From Hyphomicrobium sp. (GTDB lineage: Bacteria; Pseudomonadota; Alphaproteobacteria; Rhizobiales; Hyphomicrobiaceae): a stretch of DNA of 64,000 nt. A program made the position numbers and the translations under genes. The notes below the pieces were generated by a model that was not told the origin of the DNA, made no database searches, and saw nothing but the letters and a program-made list of their open reading frames with translations. How positions within the stretch are numbered: the stretch's first letter is position 1; each line of letters opens with the position of its first letter. This document shows positions 47,503 to 56,400 of the stretch, one piece after another. The DNA is taken from NCBI RefSeq assembly GCF_019753045.1, contig NZ_JAIELN010000008.1:1-64000 (forward strand), in the 5' to 3' direction.

Positions 47503-49830
47503 ATGTGTGGTCCTGCAGCAATGCCGCCCGCAAAAATCGATAAACGGTCCGACAACATGGCCCCCCTTCGTCGCGCAGCCCAAGTTACGGCTCAGGAAGC
47601 GCTCGCCTTTCACGCGGGCGGCAAGCCCGGCAAACTCGAAATTACGCCGACGAAACCCTTGTCGACGCAGCGCGATCTCTCGCTGGCTTACTCTCCGGGT
47701 GTTGCTATCCCGGTTCAGGCGATCGCGGAGAACCCAAGGGACGCATACGCCTATACGAGCAAAGGCAACTTCGTTGCGGTTGTGTCGAACGGCACGGCCA
47801 TTCTCGGACTTGGCAATCTCGGCGCGCTGGCAGCAAAACCTGTGATGGAAGGCAAGGCGGCGCTGTTCAAGCGCTTCGCGGATCTTGATTCCATAGATCT
47901 CCTCGTCGACACGGCCGATCCCGAGGCCTTCATCAACTCCGTTCGTTATCTTGGGCCCTCGTTCGGCGGCATAAATCTCGAAGACATCAAGTCTCCCGAC
48001 TGTTTCGTCATCGAAGAGAAGCTCAAAGAGCTGCTCGATATCCCGGTCTTTCATGATGACCAGCATGGGACGGCAATCGTCGTCGCGGCGGGCATCCTGA
48101 ATGGGCTCCGTGTCGTCGAGAAAGACATCGGCGATGTGAAGCTCGTCTGTGCCGGGGCGGGTGCTGCGGCGCTTGCCTGTCTCAATTTGCTCGTGATGAT
48201 CGGCGTCAAGCGCGAACACATCACCGTCTGTGATATCGAAGGCGTCGTCTATGAGGGCCGCAAGGAACTGATGGACATCTACAAGGCGCCCTTCGCGCAG
48301 AAGACGAATGCGAGGGTGCTGGCGGAGGTCATCGAAGGCGCCGACATTTTCCTCGGGCTGTCGGCGGCTGGTGTTCTTTCGCAAGAGATGGTCGCGACGA
48401 TGGGGCCAAAGCCAATCATTTTCGCGATGGCAAACCCCGATCCGGAAATCACGCCAGAAGAAGTGAAGGCCGTCCGGTCAGACGCAGTCATCGCGACCGG
48501 CCGCTCCGATTATCCGAACCAGGTCAACAACGTTCTTTGCTTCCCCTTCATCTTCCGCGGCGCGCTCGACGTTCATGCGACGACGATCAATGACGCTATG
48601 AAGATCGCCGCGGCGGAAGCCATCGCGGCGCTTGCGCGCGCTGAAGTTCCGGACAAGGTCGCAGCAGCTTTTCTCGGAGAGCGTCCGACGTTTGGGCCGG
48701 GGTACATCATTCCCGCGCCGTTCGATCCGCGGCTTCTGCCGCACGTCTCGGCGGCCGTCGCGAAAGCCGCAATGGATTCGGGCGTCGCACGCAATCCGAT
48801 CGTCGATATGGATGGCTATGTCGCACGGTTGCGGGGGCGTCTCGATCCGGTCGCGAGCTGGCTGCAATCGACATTCGATGCCGTCCGCGCCGATCCGAAG
48901 CGCGTTGTCTTCGCCGAGGGCGAGGAGCATGCCGTCATTCGCGCGGCGAACACCTTTCTACAGCAAGGCTTCGGTCAGCCGATTTTGATCGGGTCGAAAA
49001 AGATCGTCACCGAGCGGTTTCGCGAACTCGGCATACCGCTGCGGAAAGAATTCGCATTGATCGACACGACGGCGTCGCCGTTTCTCGAAGAGTTCTCGGA
49101 TTATCTCTATTCGCGTCTTCAGCGGCGCGGATATCTGAAGCGCGATTGCGAGCGCCTCGTCACCAACGAGCGCAATGTGTTCGGCGCGTTGATGGTGGCG
49201 CATGGCCATGCAGACGCGATGGTTTCGGGCGTCACGCGCAACTGGACGAGCGTCTATTCCGACGTTCATCGCGTCATGGATCCAAAGCCGGGACGTCACG
49301 TCATCGGCGTCTCGCTGGCATTGAGCCGCGGCCGCGCCGTTCTTATCGCCGATACCAGCATCCATGACATGCCGACTGCGGAGCAGCTCGCCAATATCGC
49401 CGTCGAGGCCGCGCGGACCGCACGCGCTTTCGGGATCGAGCCGCGTGTGGCGCTGCTCGCTTACTCGAATTTCGGACAGCCGAAGAGCGAACGCACGGAG
49501 AAGGTACGGCAAGCGGTGCGGATTCTCGACGAGCGTCTCGTTGATTTCGAATATGACGGCGACATGGCTGCCGACGTGGCGCTCAATCGCTCGCTGATGG
49601 ATCATTATCCGTTCTGCCGCCTGTCGGACACGGCGAACGTCCTTATCATGCCGGCGTTTCACGCCGCATCGATTTCAACGAAGATGCTGAAAGAGCTCGG
49701 AGGCGCGACTCTCATCGGGCCGATCGTCGTCGGTCTTTCGCATCCGGTGCAGATCTGCACGTTCGGATCGACCGACGCCGATATCGTCAATATGGCGGCA
49801 CTCGCGGCCTACGGGGCGGGCCGCGACTAA
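47503..49830 (+). CDS. maeB: NADP-dependent malic enzyme with phosphotransacetylase-like domain
   Basis: This enzyme decarboxylates malate to pyruvate, making NADPH. Residues up to about 440 form the malic enzyme part (LSLAYSPGVAIPV, FHDDQHGTAIV, CAGAGAAALACLNLL). The remainder is a phosphotransacetylase-like domain that is regulatory rather than catalytic in this family. The architecture and position match rhizobial Tme. The start is uncertain: ATG 47503, 47521 or 47557 are all in frame and none has a strong ribosome site. It converges on the olsB-like gene with a 19-base gap. Confidence 0.95.
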   Translation: MCGPAAMPPAKIDKRSDNMAPLRRAAQVTAQEALAFHAGGKPGKLEITPTKPLSTQRDLSLAYSPGVAIPVQAIAENPRDAYAYTSKGNFVAVVSNGTAILGLGNLGALAAKPVMEGKAALFKRFADLDSIDLLVDTADPEAFINSVRYLGPSFGGINLEDIKSPDCFVIEEKLKELLDIPVFHDDQHGTAIVVAAGILNGLRVVEKDIGDVKLVCAGAGAAALACLNLLVMIGVKREHITVCDIEGVVYEGRKELMDIYKAPFAQKTNARVLAEVIEGADIFLGLSAAGVLSQEMVATMGPKPIIFAMANPDPEITPEEVKAVRSDAVIATGRSDYPNQVNNVLCFPFIFRGALDVHATTINDAMKIAAAEAIAALARAEVPDKVAAAFLGERPTFGPGYIIPAPFDPRLLPHVSAAVAKAAMDSGVARNPIVDMDGYVARLRGRLDPVASWLQSTFDAVRADPKRVVFAEGEEHAVIRAANTFLQQGFGQPILIGSKKIVTERFRELGIPLRKEFALIDTTASPFLEEFSDYLYSRLQRRGYLKRDCERLVTNERNVFGALMVAHGHADAMVSGVTRNWTSVYSDVHRVMDPKPGRHVIGVSLALSRGRAVLIADTSIHDMPTAEQLANIAVEAARTARAFGIEPRVALLAYSNFGQPKSERTEKVRQAVRILDERLVDFEYDGDMAADVALNRSLMDHYPFCRLSDTANVLIMPAFHAASISTKMLKELGGATLIGPIVVGLSHPVQICTFGSTDADIVNMAALAAYGAGRD

Positions 49831-49849
49831 GAGCGGACGCGCAGGCCGC

Positions 49850-50818
49850 TCAAGCGTCGACGGCTATCCGGCTCTTTGTCTCGTTCGGCGTGCCGTAGTG
49901 CTCGAAGTAGCGCGGATCGATATTGGCGACCGGCATGATGACGAGAACGTCGGTCGTGCCGAATTGCTTGTCGAGCACGGCACCATCGCCGAAATATGCG
50001 CCAAGTCGCAGGTAAGCCTTGATGAGGGGCGGCATTGCCTTCAACGCGGCTTTCTGGTCGATTTCGGCCTCGGGCATCCGGTTCATCGGGATATAGAGAT
50101 GATCCTTTGCGCGGCAGCGCCACTCCTCCGGAGCCAAGGCCCGGTGGTGAAGAAAGCTCAGCGCCATTCTGTGTTCGTCGAGGTCGATGCCTTCGAAGCT
50201 CGCGCATCCGATCATGACGTCGATGCGATTTTCGCGGACGTACGTCCAAAGGCCGTGCCACAGAAGTTCGACGGACCGTTTGCTCCGATAGGGCGAGAGA
50301 ACGCAAGAACGGCCGAGTTCCATGAACCGGTGCGTCGATGCTTTGCGCCGTAGAAGGGGCGAGATATCGTATTCGCTCGCCGAATAGAATCCGGGGCCGC
50401 GTTCGGCGACTTCCTGGCGAAGGATACGATAGGTGCCGACGACCTTCGGCCTTTCGGGGCGTCCGGCGCGTCCCGGTTTCGTCTGATCGACATCGACGAC
50501 GAGAAGGTGATCGCAGAGGGCGTCGTAGGCGTCCTCGTCGCGGCGGCGAAACTGCGCGAGCCTTGTCGGGACGGCCGACATTTCTTCGTAGAAAACCTGA
50601 TAACGAAGGCGCTGCGCGAGTTTTATTTCCGACCAGGTGCGGGCTAAGCGCACCTCGAGGTTGCCGACGCGGCCATAGATTTTGGGTTCGATGTCGCGGG
50701 CCAATCCGGTGAGGCGAAGCGCCGGCGTCTTTACTGCGCCGAATGCTGCGAGCGCTGCCGGAAACTTCCCGGGCATGCCCGGCCGCCGTCTACCCCGGTC
50801 TGCGATCGACTGCCACAT
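49850..50818 (-). CDS. olsB: L-ornithine N(alpha)-acyltransferase (OlsB-like)
   Basis: This GNAT-related acyltransferase of 322 residues belongs to the hemolysin-like family that includes OlsB, which attaches a 3-hydroxyacyl chain from ACP to ornithine, the first step of ornithine-lipid synthesis. Typical segments are LAQRLRYQVFYEEM, DHLLVVD, YDISPLL and FMELGRSCVL. From memory, olsB adjoins the malic enzyme gene in Sinorhizobium, as it does here. ATG at 50818 follows GAGGAAGG by 11 bases; GTG 50827 is a near alternative. Confidence 0.85.
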   Translation of the reverse strand: MWQSIADRGRRRPGMPGKFPAALAAFGAVKTPALRLTGLARDIEPKIYGRVGNLEVRLARTWSEIKLAQRLRYQVFYEEMSAVPTRLAQFRRRDEDAYDALCDHLLVVDVDQTKPGRAGRPERPKVVGTYRILRQEVAERGPGFYSASEYDISPLLRRKASTHRFMELGRSCVLSPYRSKRSVELLWHGLWTYVRENRIDVMIGCASFEGIDLDEHRMALSFLHHRALAPEEWRCRAKDHLYIPMNRMPEAEIDQKAALKAMPPLIKAYLRLGAYFGDGAVLDKQFGTTDVLVIMPVANIDPRYFEHYGTPNETKSRIAVDA

Positions 50819-50897
50819 AGTGCGCACATCCTTCCTCAGTTCCTGAGATGGCGCTACCACGATTCCGTGACAGTTTTTAGATTCGATGAATGGCCGG

Positions 50898-52835
50898 TCA
50901 GGCCGCCGGGGTCGCCGCGTCACGGGACGGAGCCGTCCATCTGAGCAGCAGATCATGGAGATCGCGGGCGTCGAACGGCTTCGCAAGATAGTCGTCCATT
51001 CCGGCCATCCGGCAGCGCTCGCGGTCCTCAGGGAAGGCATTCGCGGTTAACGCGATAATTGGCGGGCAGGACGGGCCAATGGCTTTTCGCTCCGAATAGA
51101 GAGCCTTGATCGACTTCGTGGCTGTGAGGCCGTCGATGTCGGGCATCAGGAGATCCATCAAAATCAGGTCGAATGCGGGGCGTTTCTTTTCGAGCGTTTC
51201 CCAGACAACCCTTATCGCCGAGCGTCCGTCCTCGACGACCGTTGGCTTGCCGCCCGCGCGCTCGATGACCTTGCAGGCGAGTAGCGCGTTGATCTGGTTG
51301 TCTTCGGCGACGAGGACGCTGAAGGCGTTCCGATGCTCGCAGCGCCCCGCGTCGCCCGATCGTTCGCCAGCGACTGAAAACGATCCCACGGCAGCGATGC
51401 CTGGAATAGTCCCGCGTTGAAGTTCCAGCACTGCCGTGAAGACGGCGCCCTTTTCAGGATCGCCGCTGGCTACGATCTCTCCGAACATCGCTTGGGCGAG
51501 CCGCTTCGAAATCGCGAGGCCGAGGCCCGCTCCGCCCGGATGGCTCGTCGCGGATTCGCCTTGCTCGAATTCGTTGAAAAGCTGGTCTGCAGAGTCGGAA
51601 GAAAAGCCGATGCCGGAATCTGCGACTTCGATCGCGATGCGCACCGCGCCTTGGGACCCGGCTGCTTTATCCGCGGCCAACTCAGTCCTAACGGCAACGC
51701 CGCCGGTGTCGGTGAACTTCACGGCGTTCGAAAGCAGATTGAGGACGATCTGACGGACCCGCATCTCGTCGCCGCGGACCCATTCGGGCACGTCGCCCGA
51801 CATCGTGCAGGTAAACGCGAGTTGTTTCGCGGCGGCGTCCGGCGTCATGAGCTGCATCGCCTGGGCGATACAGTTCTGCAGCGAGAAGTCTTCATTTGTG
51901 AGATCGAGCTTGCCAGCTTCGATCTTGGAGAAATCGAGAATGTCATCCAGCAGGATCAGCAAAGCACGCGCCGACTCTTCGGCGATGCGCGCATGCGTCT
52001 GCTGTTCGGCATCGAGGCGCGTATCGCGCATGAGGCTCAGCATGCCGAGAATCCCATTCATCGGCGTTCTGATTTCGTGGCTCATCGCCGCGAGGAACCG
52101 CGATTTTTCCCTGCTGGCGGCTTCGGCACGGTCGCGGGCGTCTTTAAGATTTTCCTCGATCTCACGCGCGACGGTGACGTCGTGTCCTACGCTTTGGATT
52201 TCGATCTCGCCGGTCTCGCCTCGGACTTCGCTCGTTTCCCACGCAATCCATCTTTTGCCGTGGCGCGTGCGCAAAAGTTCGAGCGTACGGCGGCCCGAGG
52301 ATGACGATCCGGCGAGCGGTTCGGTTCGGACAACTGGGGGACGGTAGATCGAGCCGGTGATGTCTTCGGCGCGGATATCGAAGGCATCGAAGAAGGCGCG
52401 GTTCGCGAACCTCAAGCGGCCATCGAGCGAGCAGCGGACGACAAAATCGCGCTGCGCATCGAGAAATTGGCGGTAGCGAATAGCGCTGTCGGACAATTGC
52501 CAATGCGCGTCCTTTATTTCTTCAAACTTGCGAATGCCGTCGCGTCTGCGCAATCGAGCACCGCGGGCGACGATCTCGATTAACGGGTGAGACATCAGAA
52601 TACTGGCGACGGTGACGGCGACCAGCAGCGCGGTTCCGCCCAGAGCGGCCGCGAGGCCCAAATCAAATTTGTGCCAGCTTGCCGTCAGTCCGCCGGCGAG
52701 CAAGATCACCCCGGCGAAAAGCGCTATCACCGCATACGGGCGCGATGCTTTGACCGCCTGCCGCCTCAGGCGGGATGACGGTTTTGCGCCCATACCCGCC
52801 TTGACGGGCCGCGCGTAGACCGGTTTTTGCAACAA
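50898..52835 (-). CDS. Hybrid sensor histidine kinase/response regulator
   Basis: The 645-residue membrane sensor has two hydrophobic helices at about residues 35-80 and then a PAS domain (FVVRCSLDGRLRFANRAFF). A HisKA dimer domain with the phosphorylated His in AMSHEIRTPMNGILG follows, then the HATPase (NLLSNAVKFTD, GLGLAISKRL), and a C-terminal receiver with the acceptor Asp in LILMDLLMPDIDG. There is almost no periplasmic loop, so the signal is probably sensed in the membrane or the cytoplasm. No HPt protein or partner regulator is adjacent. The start is TTG 52835 or ATG 52793. Confidence 0.92.
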   Translation of the reverse strand: MLQKPVYARPVKAGMGAKPSSRLRRQAVKASRPYAVIALFAGVILLAGGLTASWHKFDLGLAAALGGTALLVAVTVASILMSHPLIEIVARGARLRRRDGIRKFEEIKDAHWQLSDSAIRYRQFLDAQRDFVVRCSLDGRLRFANRAFFDAFDIRAEDITGSIYRPPVVRTEPLAGSSSSGRRTLELLRTRHGKRWIAWETSEVRGETGEIEIQSVGHDVTVAREIEENLKDARDRAEAASREKSRFLAAMSHEIRTPMNGILGMLSLMRDTRLDAEQQTHARIAEESARALLILLDDILDFSKIEAGKLDLTNEDFSLQNCIAQAMQLMTPDAAAKQLAFTCTMSGDVPEWVRGDEMRVRQIVLNLLSNAVKFTDTGGVAVRTELAADKAAGSQGAVRIAIEVADSGIGFSSDSADQLFNEFEQGESATSHPGGAGLGLAISKRLAQAMFGEIVASGDPEKGAVFTAVLELQRGTIPGIAAVGSFSVAGERSGDAGRCEHRNAFSVLVAEDNQINALLACKVIERAGGKPTVVEDGRSAIRVVWETLEKKRPAFDLILMDLLMPDIDGLTATKSIKALYSERKAIGPSCPPIIALTANAFPEDRERCRMAGMDDYLAKPFDARDLHDLLLRWTAPSRDAATPAA

Positions 52836-52976
52836 CGCTTTTGCCCCTGTATTCGGGGCGACAGTCGGCTGCGGGTATTTTACAGAATCTAAAGAGACGT
52901 GGTTAAGCAGGACGGGCGGCGCTCAAAAAATGTTCGCTGAAAGCTGCTCATTGCCTTCACGCTGACACGATGAAAT

Positions 52977-53204
52977 TCAAGCGCGTCGAAAATCGTCGTC
53001 CGTCAACTTGCGCGCAGCTTCCTCAATCATGAGCGGAACACCGTTCCTGATCGGAAAGGCCAAGCCAGCAGCCTTGCTGATGAGTTCGCGCGTCTTGGCG
53101 TCGTACACAAGCCGCGTCTTGGTCAAAGGACAGACGAGCAATTCCAAAAGTTTCGGATCGACGGCATTGGCGGTGTCGCCGGATGCTTCTTCGCTTTCGC
53201 TCAT
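52977..53204 (-). CDS. Trm112-family small protein
   Basis: The 75-residue protein of the Trm112/UPF0434 family matches the pattern [14 protein letters not shown] followed by [17 protein letters not shown]. In eukaryotes Trm112 activates methyltransferases; the bacterial role is poorly defined. GGGAGAG precedes the ATG. It follows the Lon-N protein gene by 15 bases and is probably cotranscribed with it. Confidence 0.9.
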   Translation of the reverse strand: MSESEEASGDTANAVDPKLLELLVCPLTKTRLVYDAKTRELISKAAGLAFPIRNGVPLMIEEAARKLTDDDFRRA

Positions 53205-53219
53205 CGAAGCTCTCCCTAG

Positions 53220-53903
53220 CTATTGCAGCGTCGTGCCGCTACTGCCGTTCGAGGCGAGATCGATCTCCGCGAGTGCGACGAGCACTTCGGCGCGGGATCT
53301 CAGATCCTTCGCTTCGAGGAGGGCCTGTTTCTCTTCGGGCCCATACGGACACATGACCGACAGTGCGTTGATGAGGAATTCGTTCGACGCGCGCTGGATC
53401 GTCGCCCAGTCGGTTTTCAGGCGGTTCGCTTCAAGATAGGTTTTCAAAACGCGCAAGAGGTTTTGACGATCGACGAGCTCTTCGCCGAGGCCTTCCGTCA
53501 AGTCGCTCGCGAACTTGTCGTAGCTGACGCTCATGATGCGATAGGGCATGTCGGTTTCGGCCTCGCCGACGCACTGGAAGCGCGTGATGCCGGTGAGCGT
53601 GATGATGAGACGTCCGTCGTCGAGTTCCTGATACGAGGTCACGCGGCCCGCGCAGCCGACGGAACGCAGGCCGGCCGTCTTTTCGACTGGGCTCTCCTGG
53701 TCGTCGTCGCCCGATACGACCGGCTGCAGGATGCCGATGATCCTGGCGCCCGACATCACGCCGTCGATCATCTCGAGATAGCGCGGTTCGAAAATATTCA
53801 GCGGCAATGTCGCGCGCGGAAGCAGGATCGCCCCACGAAGCGGAAAGACCGGAATCCTCGAGGGCAGGTCGGCTGGACGCCGGTAGCGTTCCGTGAGCGT
53901 CAA
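53220..53903 (-). CDS. Lon N-terminal-domain protein (LAN-type, no protease)
   Basis: The 227-residue protein consists of a stand-alone Lon substrate-binding domain. It begins with LPSRIPVFPLRGAILLPRATLPLNIFEPRY, described here by its core IPVFPLRGAILLP, and shows GCAGRVTSYQELDDGRLIITL later. It has no ATPase or Ser-Lys protease domain. The start is TTG at 53903 with GGAGA nine bases upstream. It lies between a thioredoxin-TPR gene and a Trm112-like gene, an arrangement often seen in this order. Confidence 0.92.
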   Translation of the reverse strand: MTLTERYRRPADLPSRIPVFPLRGAILLPRATLPLNIFEPRYLEMIDGVMSGARIIGILQPVVSGDDDQESPVEKTAGLRSVGCAGRVTSYQELDDGRLIITLTGITRFQCVGEAETDMPYRIMSVSYDKFASDLTEGLGEELVDRQNLLRVLKTYLEANRLKTDWATIQRASNEFLINALSVMCPYGPEEKQALLEAKDLRSRAEVLVALAEIDLASNGSSGTTLQ

Positions 53904-53933
53904 ATTCGGTCGTCTCCGCTTTGTGCCGAAAAA

Positions 53934-54845
53934 TTAACTGAACAGGATCGATGCGAGCTTCCGCCGGCCGTCTGCGACGAGCGGGTCTTTCGGGCCCCAC
54001 GCGTCGAAAAACTGCAGGAGTTGCTTGCGGGCCGCCTCATCGTTCCACTTCCTGTCCATCCTGACGAGATCGAGCAGAAGTTCAAGGGCCTCTTCCCTGT
54101 CGCCCCTGGCCGCCAGACCGACCGCCAAATCGAGGCGGGCTTGATAGTCGGCCGGGTTTTTAGCCGCCCGTGTCCGCAAAGCGGTGAGGTCGGTGGTGTC
54201 GGCGCCCTTCTCGGCCAGTAGGATGGCGGCTTCGATGCCTTTGACGACGGCCAATTCCCGTTTGTCAGGCGGCACCAAGGAGAGGGTTTGCTTGGCGCGT
54301 TCCACGTCGCCGCTTTTCATGTAGCAGGTGGCAAGGCCCGCCAAGGCTTCGGCGTTGGTTCTGTCCGCCTGAAGGACGGATGCGAAAGCTTCGGCCGCGC
54401 CTTGCAGGTCGTCCTGCTCAAGCAACTCTTCGCCGGCCTTCAAGATTTCGGTAATGCCCAGTTCGGCATCATCGGCGACGAGGCGGTCGATGAAGGTCTT
54501 GATGGCGCTTTCCGGTTGCGCGCCGACAAATCCATCAACCGGCTGGCCGTCGCGAAAGGCGTAGATCGTCGGGAGCGATTGCACGCGGAGCTGCGCGGCG
54601 ATCGCCTGATTTTCGTCGACGTTGACTTTCACGAGGCGAACCTTGCCCCGATAACTGCGGACGACCTTCTCGATCAGCGGCGTCAATTGCTTGCACGGCC
54701 CGCACCACGCTGCCCAGAAGTCAACAATAACCGGCACCGATTTCGACGCGTCGAGAACGTCTGCCTTGAAGGACGCGGTCGTCGCGTCCTTTACGATGTC
54801 CGCCGCGCCCGGTGCGCCGGCGAATTCCTTGTCACCGAATTCCAT
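53934..54845 (-). CDS. Thioredoxin-fold co-chaperone with TPR domain (CnoX/YbbN-like)
   Basis: The 303-residue cytoplasmic protein has an N-terminal thioredoxin domain with a complete CxxC active site (WAAWCGPCKQL) and a C-terminal TPR-like helical domain (EELLEQDDLQGAAEAFASVL onward). This is the CnoX/YbbN layout of holdases that pass clients to GroEL and DnaK. E. coli YbbN has SxxC, so the intact CxxC suggests redox activity. GAGGAGA precedes the ATG by eight bases. Confidence 0.93.
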   Translation of the reverse strand: MEFGDKEFAGAPGAADIVKDATTASFKADVLDASKSVPVIVDFWAAWCGPCKQLTPLIEKVVRSYRGKVRLVKVNVDENQAIAAQLRVQSLPTIYAFRDGQPVDGFVGAQPESAIKTFIDRLVADDAELGITEILKAGEELLEQDDLQGAAEAFASVLQADRTNAEALAGLATCYMKSGDVERAKQTLSLVPPDKRELAVVKGIEAAILLAEKGADTTDLTALRTRAAKNPADYQARLDLAVGLAARGDREEALELLLDLVRMDRKWNDEAARKQLLQFFDAWGPKDPLVADGRRKLASILFS

Positions 54846-54876
54846 TGACCCAATCTCCTCGCCGCCGCTCAGACCT

Positions 54877-55389
54877 TCAAGACGCGGTCAATACCATGAC
54901 ATGGGGATCATGGCCGGTTGTTTGAATGAACCGCAAAAGATCTTCCCGTGCAATGTTCGTGGTTGCGGTGTTCTCCAGCGGATGACAGTTGATGGTTTCC
55001 GCTGCCATGAGGGCCTGGTCAAACACGATCTTCACGCGCTGTGCAGTGTCGTTGATGGCGGCAAAAGCCGTCACGGCGCCGGGTGTCACACCAAGGGCTT
55101 CCAGCAGCAGTTCCGGCTTGCCGAACGAAAACCGGCCCGCAGGAAGCCTTTTCGAGAGGGCTTTGAGGTCCACGCGCGTCTCGGTGTTGGCGATCACGAG
55201 GAAGAGCGCTCCTTTATCATCTTTGAGGAAAAGATTCTTCGTGTGCGCGCCGGGGAGCGCGATCTCGATCGATGTGCTGTCGGCGACGGTAAAGGCGGGA
55301 GGATGCTCGACCGTCTTCGTCTGAATTCCGAGGTGATCCAAAACCGAGAAAAGCTGCTCGCGCGTGTGGGGCATCGATGGGTCGCTCAT
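54877..55389 (-). CDS. Prolyl-tRNA editing protein (YbaK/ProX family)
   Basis: This free-standing editing domain of 170 residues is related to the INS domain of prolyl-tRNA synthetase. It probably hydrolyses mischarged Ala-tRNA-Pro. The conserved Lys is in GAHTKNLFLKDDKGALFLVI, and the substrate-pocket segment is GVTPGAVTAFAAIND. The start is ATG 55389, with ATG 55374 five codons in as an alternative. It is the last gene of a minus-strand run. Confidence 0.9.
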   Translation of the reverse strand: MSDPSMPHTREQLFSVLDHLGIQTKTVEHPPAFTVADSTSIEIALPGAHTKNLFLKDDKGALFLVIANTETRVDLKALSKRLPAGRFSFGKPELLLEALGVTPGAVTAFAAINDTAQRVKIVFDQALMAAETINCHPLENTATTNIAREDLLRFIQTTGHDPHVMVLTAS

Positions 55390-55558
55390 GCTAAGATCGG
55401 GACGATATCATTCTGATGGATGGAAGTTGCGAGGAGGGTCTTACATTATGTCTCAACCGGCGCCCGCATTCTCGTTATGAAGGGGCCTTGCATTGGTTTC
55501 TCACTTGCGCCATAAGGCGGGTCTTCCGTCGCCGCAAGGCGCTGATGCTGCTGGACAT

Positions 55559-55633
<75 letters not shown>

Positions 55634-55850
55634 GTATCACAAGATTTCAGAATACCTCCTGGAATCAGCACGAATTGTGCAACGCCATATCGCGTGAAGC
55701 CATTTCGTCGTCGATGCAACACTCCATTCCGATATAAGTCGACCAATGCTCGCTTTACGAAAACGTATGGAAAGCGGACGAGGCCCCGTCGCTATAGGTA
55801 GCTCCTCACTTGGCGTCAAAACGACGCTCGTAACCAAGGAGAGAAGCTTC

Positions 55851-56051
55851 ATGAAGACTACGTTGGGTGTCGCCCTCGCGGCCGTCGCGATGGTTCTCGG
55901 AGCCGGAATTGCAAACGCAGCTTCGGTCAGCAGCGATGTGAACTCGCTCAAGCTGCTTTCCGGCCAATCGCCGGTAGCCCAAAACGTCTATTGGCGGCAT
56001 CACCGCCATTGCTGGTGGCGTCACGGGCATCGTCACTGCCGCTGGTGGTAG
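55851..56051 (+). CDS. Small secreted Trp/His/Arg-rich protein
   Basis: This 66-residue protein of unknown function has a clean signal peptide (cleavage after IANAA). A linker SLKLLSGQSPVAQ is followed by a short mature tail of almost only Trp, His, Arg and Cys (YWRHHRHCWWRHGHRHCRWW). AAGGAGAG precedes the ATG by seven bases, and a terminator follows the stop. The linker and tail resemble the protein at 14471-14731. Two cysteines and six histidines suggest metal or heme binding or a structural envelope role, but neither is shown. Confidence 0.78.
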   Translation: MKTTLGVALAAVAMVLGAGIANAASVSSDVNSLKLLSGQSPVAQNVYWRHHRHCWWRHGHRHCRWW

Positions 56052-56058
56052 TTTCGAG

Positions 56059-56081
56059 TACGGCGCCCATGGGGCGCCGTA
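56059..56081 (+). terminator. Intrinsic terminator after the small secreted gene
   Basis: A perfect 10-bp stem (56059-56068 with 56072-56081) with a 3-base loop lies eight bases after the stop at 56051 and is followed by TTTCTA. It is a compact rho-independent terminator for a single-gene transcript. Confidence 0.85.
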
Positions 56082-56181
56082 TTTCTATCGCCGCAACGCC
56101 GTTCTTGAGACTCGCTCACGACTCGCTCAGGCCATACACCCGGAGGAAAATGCACCCGCGTTGATAGGAAAGGGTGCAACA

Positions 56182-56349
56182 GTGTTGAAACGCTACGTGC
56201 AGTTTCTTCAAGCGGCGCTGGCCTGCGGAATTATGGTCGTCCTTATCTTCAGTATTCCGGTGCTAATGGCCGCAACTCCCATACACTTCGATATCTCCTT
56301 CACATCTCCGCGGGCATCGACCGCCGCATTAGCCGCCGAAAATCCGTAA
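56182..56349 (+). CDS. Possible 55-residue membrane or secreted peptide
   Basis: This short frame starts at GTG 56182 with GGAAAGGG about eight bases upstream. It encodes a basic N-terminus (LKRYVQFL), one hydrophobic span (QAALACGIMVVLIFSIPVLM) and a short polar end. No family is recognised. It is supported only by the ribosome site and the sensible membrane-peptide shape. A frame beginning at TTG 56161 is the alternative. It fills most of the gap between two other small secreted-protein genes. Confidence 0.4.
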   Translation: MLKRYVQFLQAALACGIMVVLIFSIPVLMAATPIHFDISFTSPRASTAALAAENP

Positions 56350-56400
56350 GGGCTGGCGCGAGATACGAAACCGGCCCCAATCGGGGCCGGGGTCGATCGC

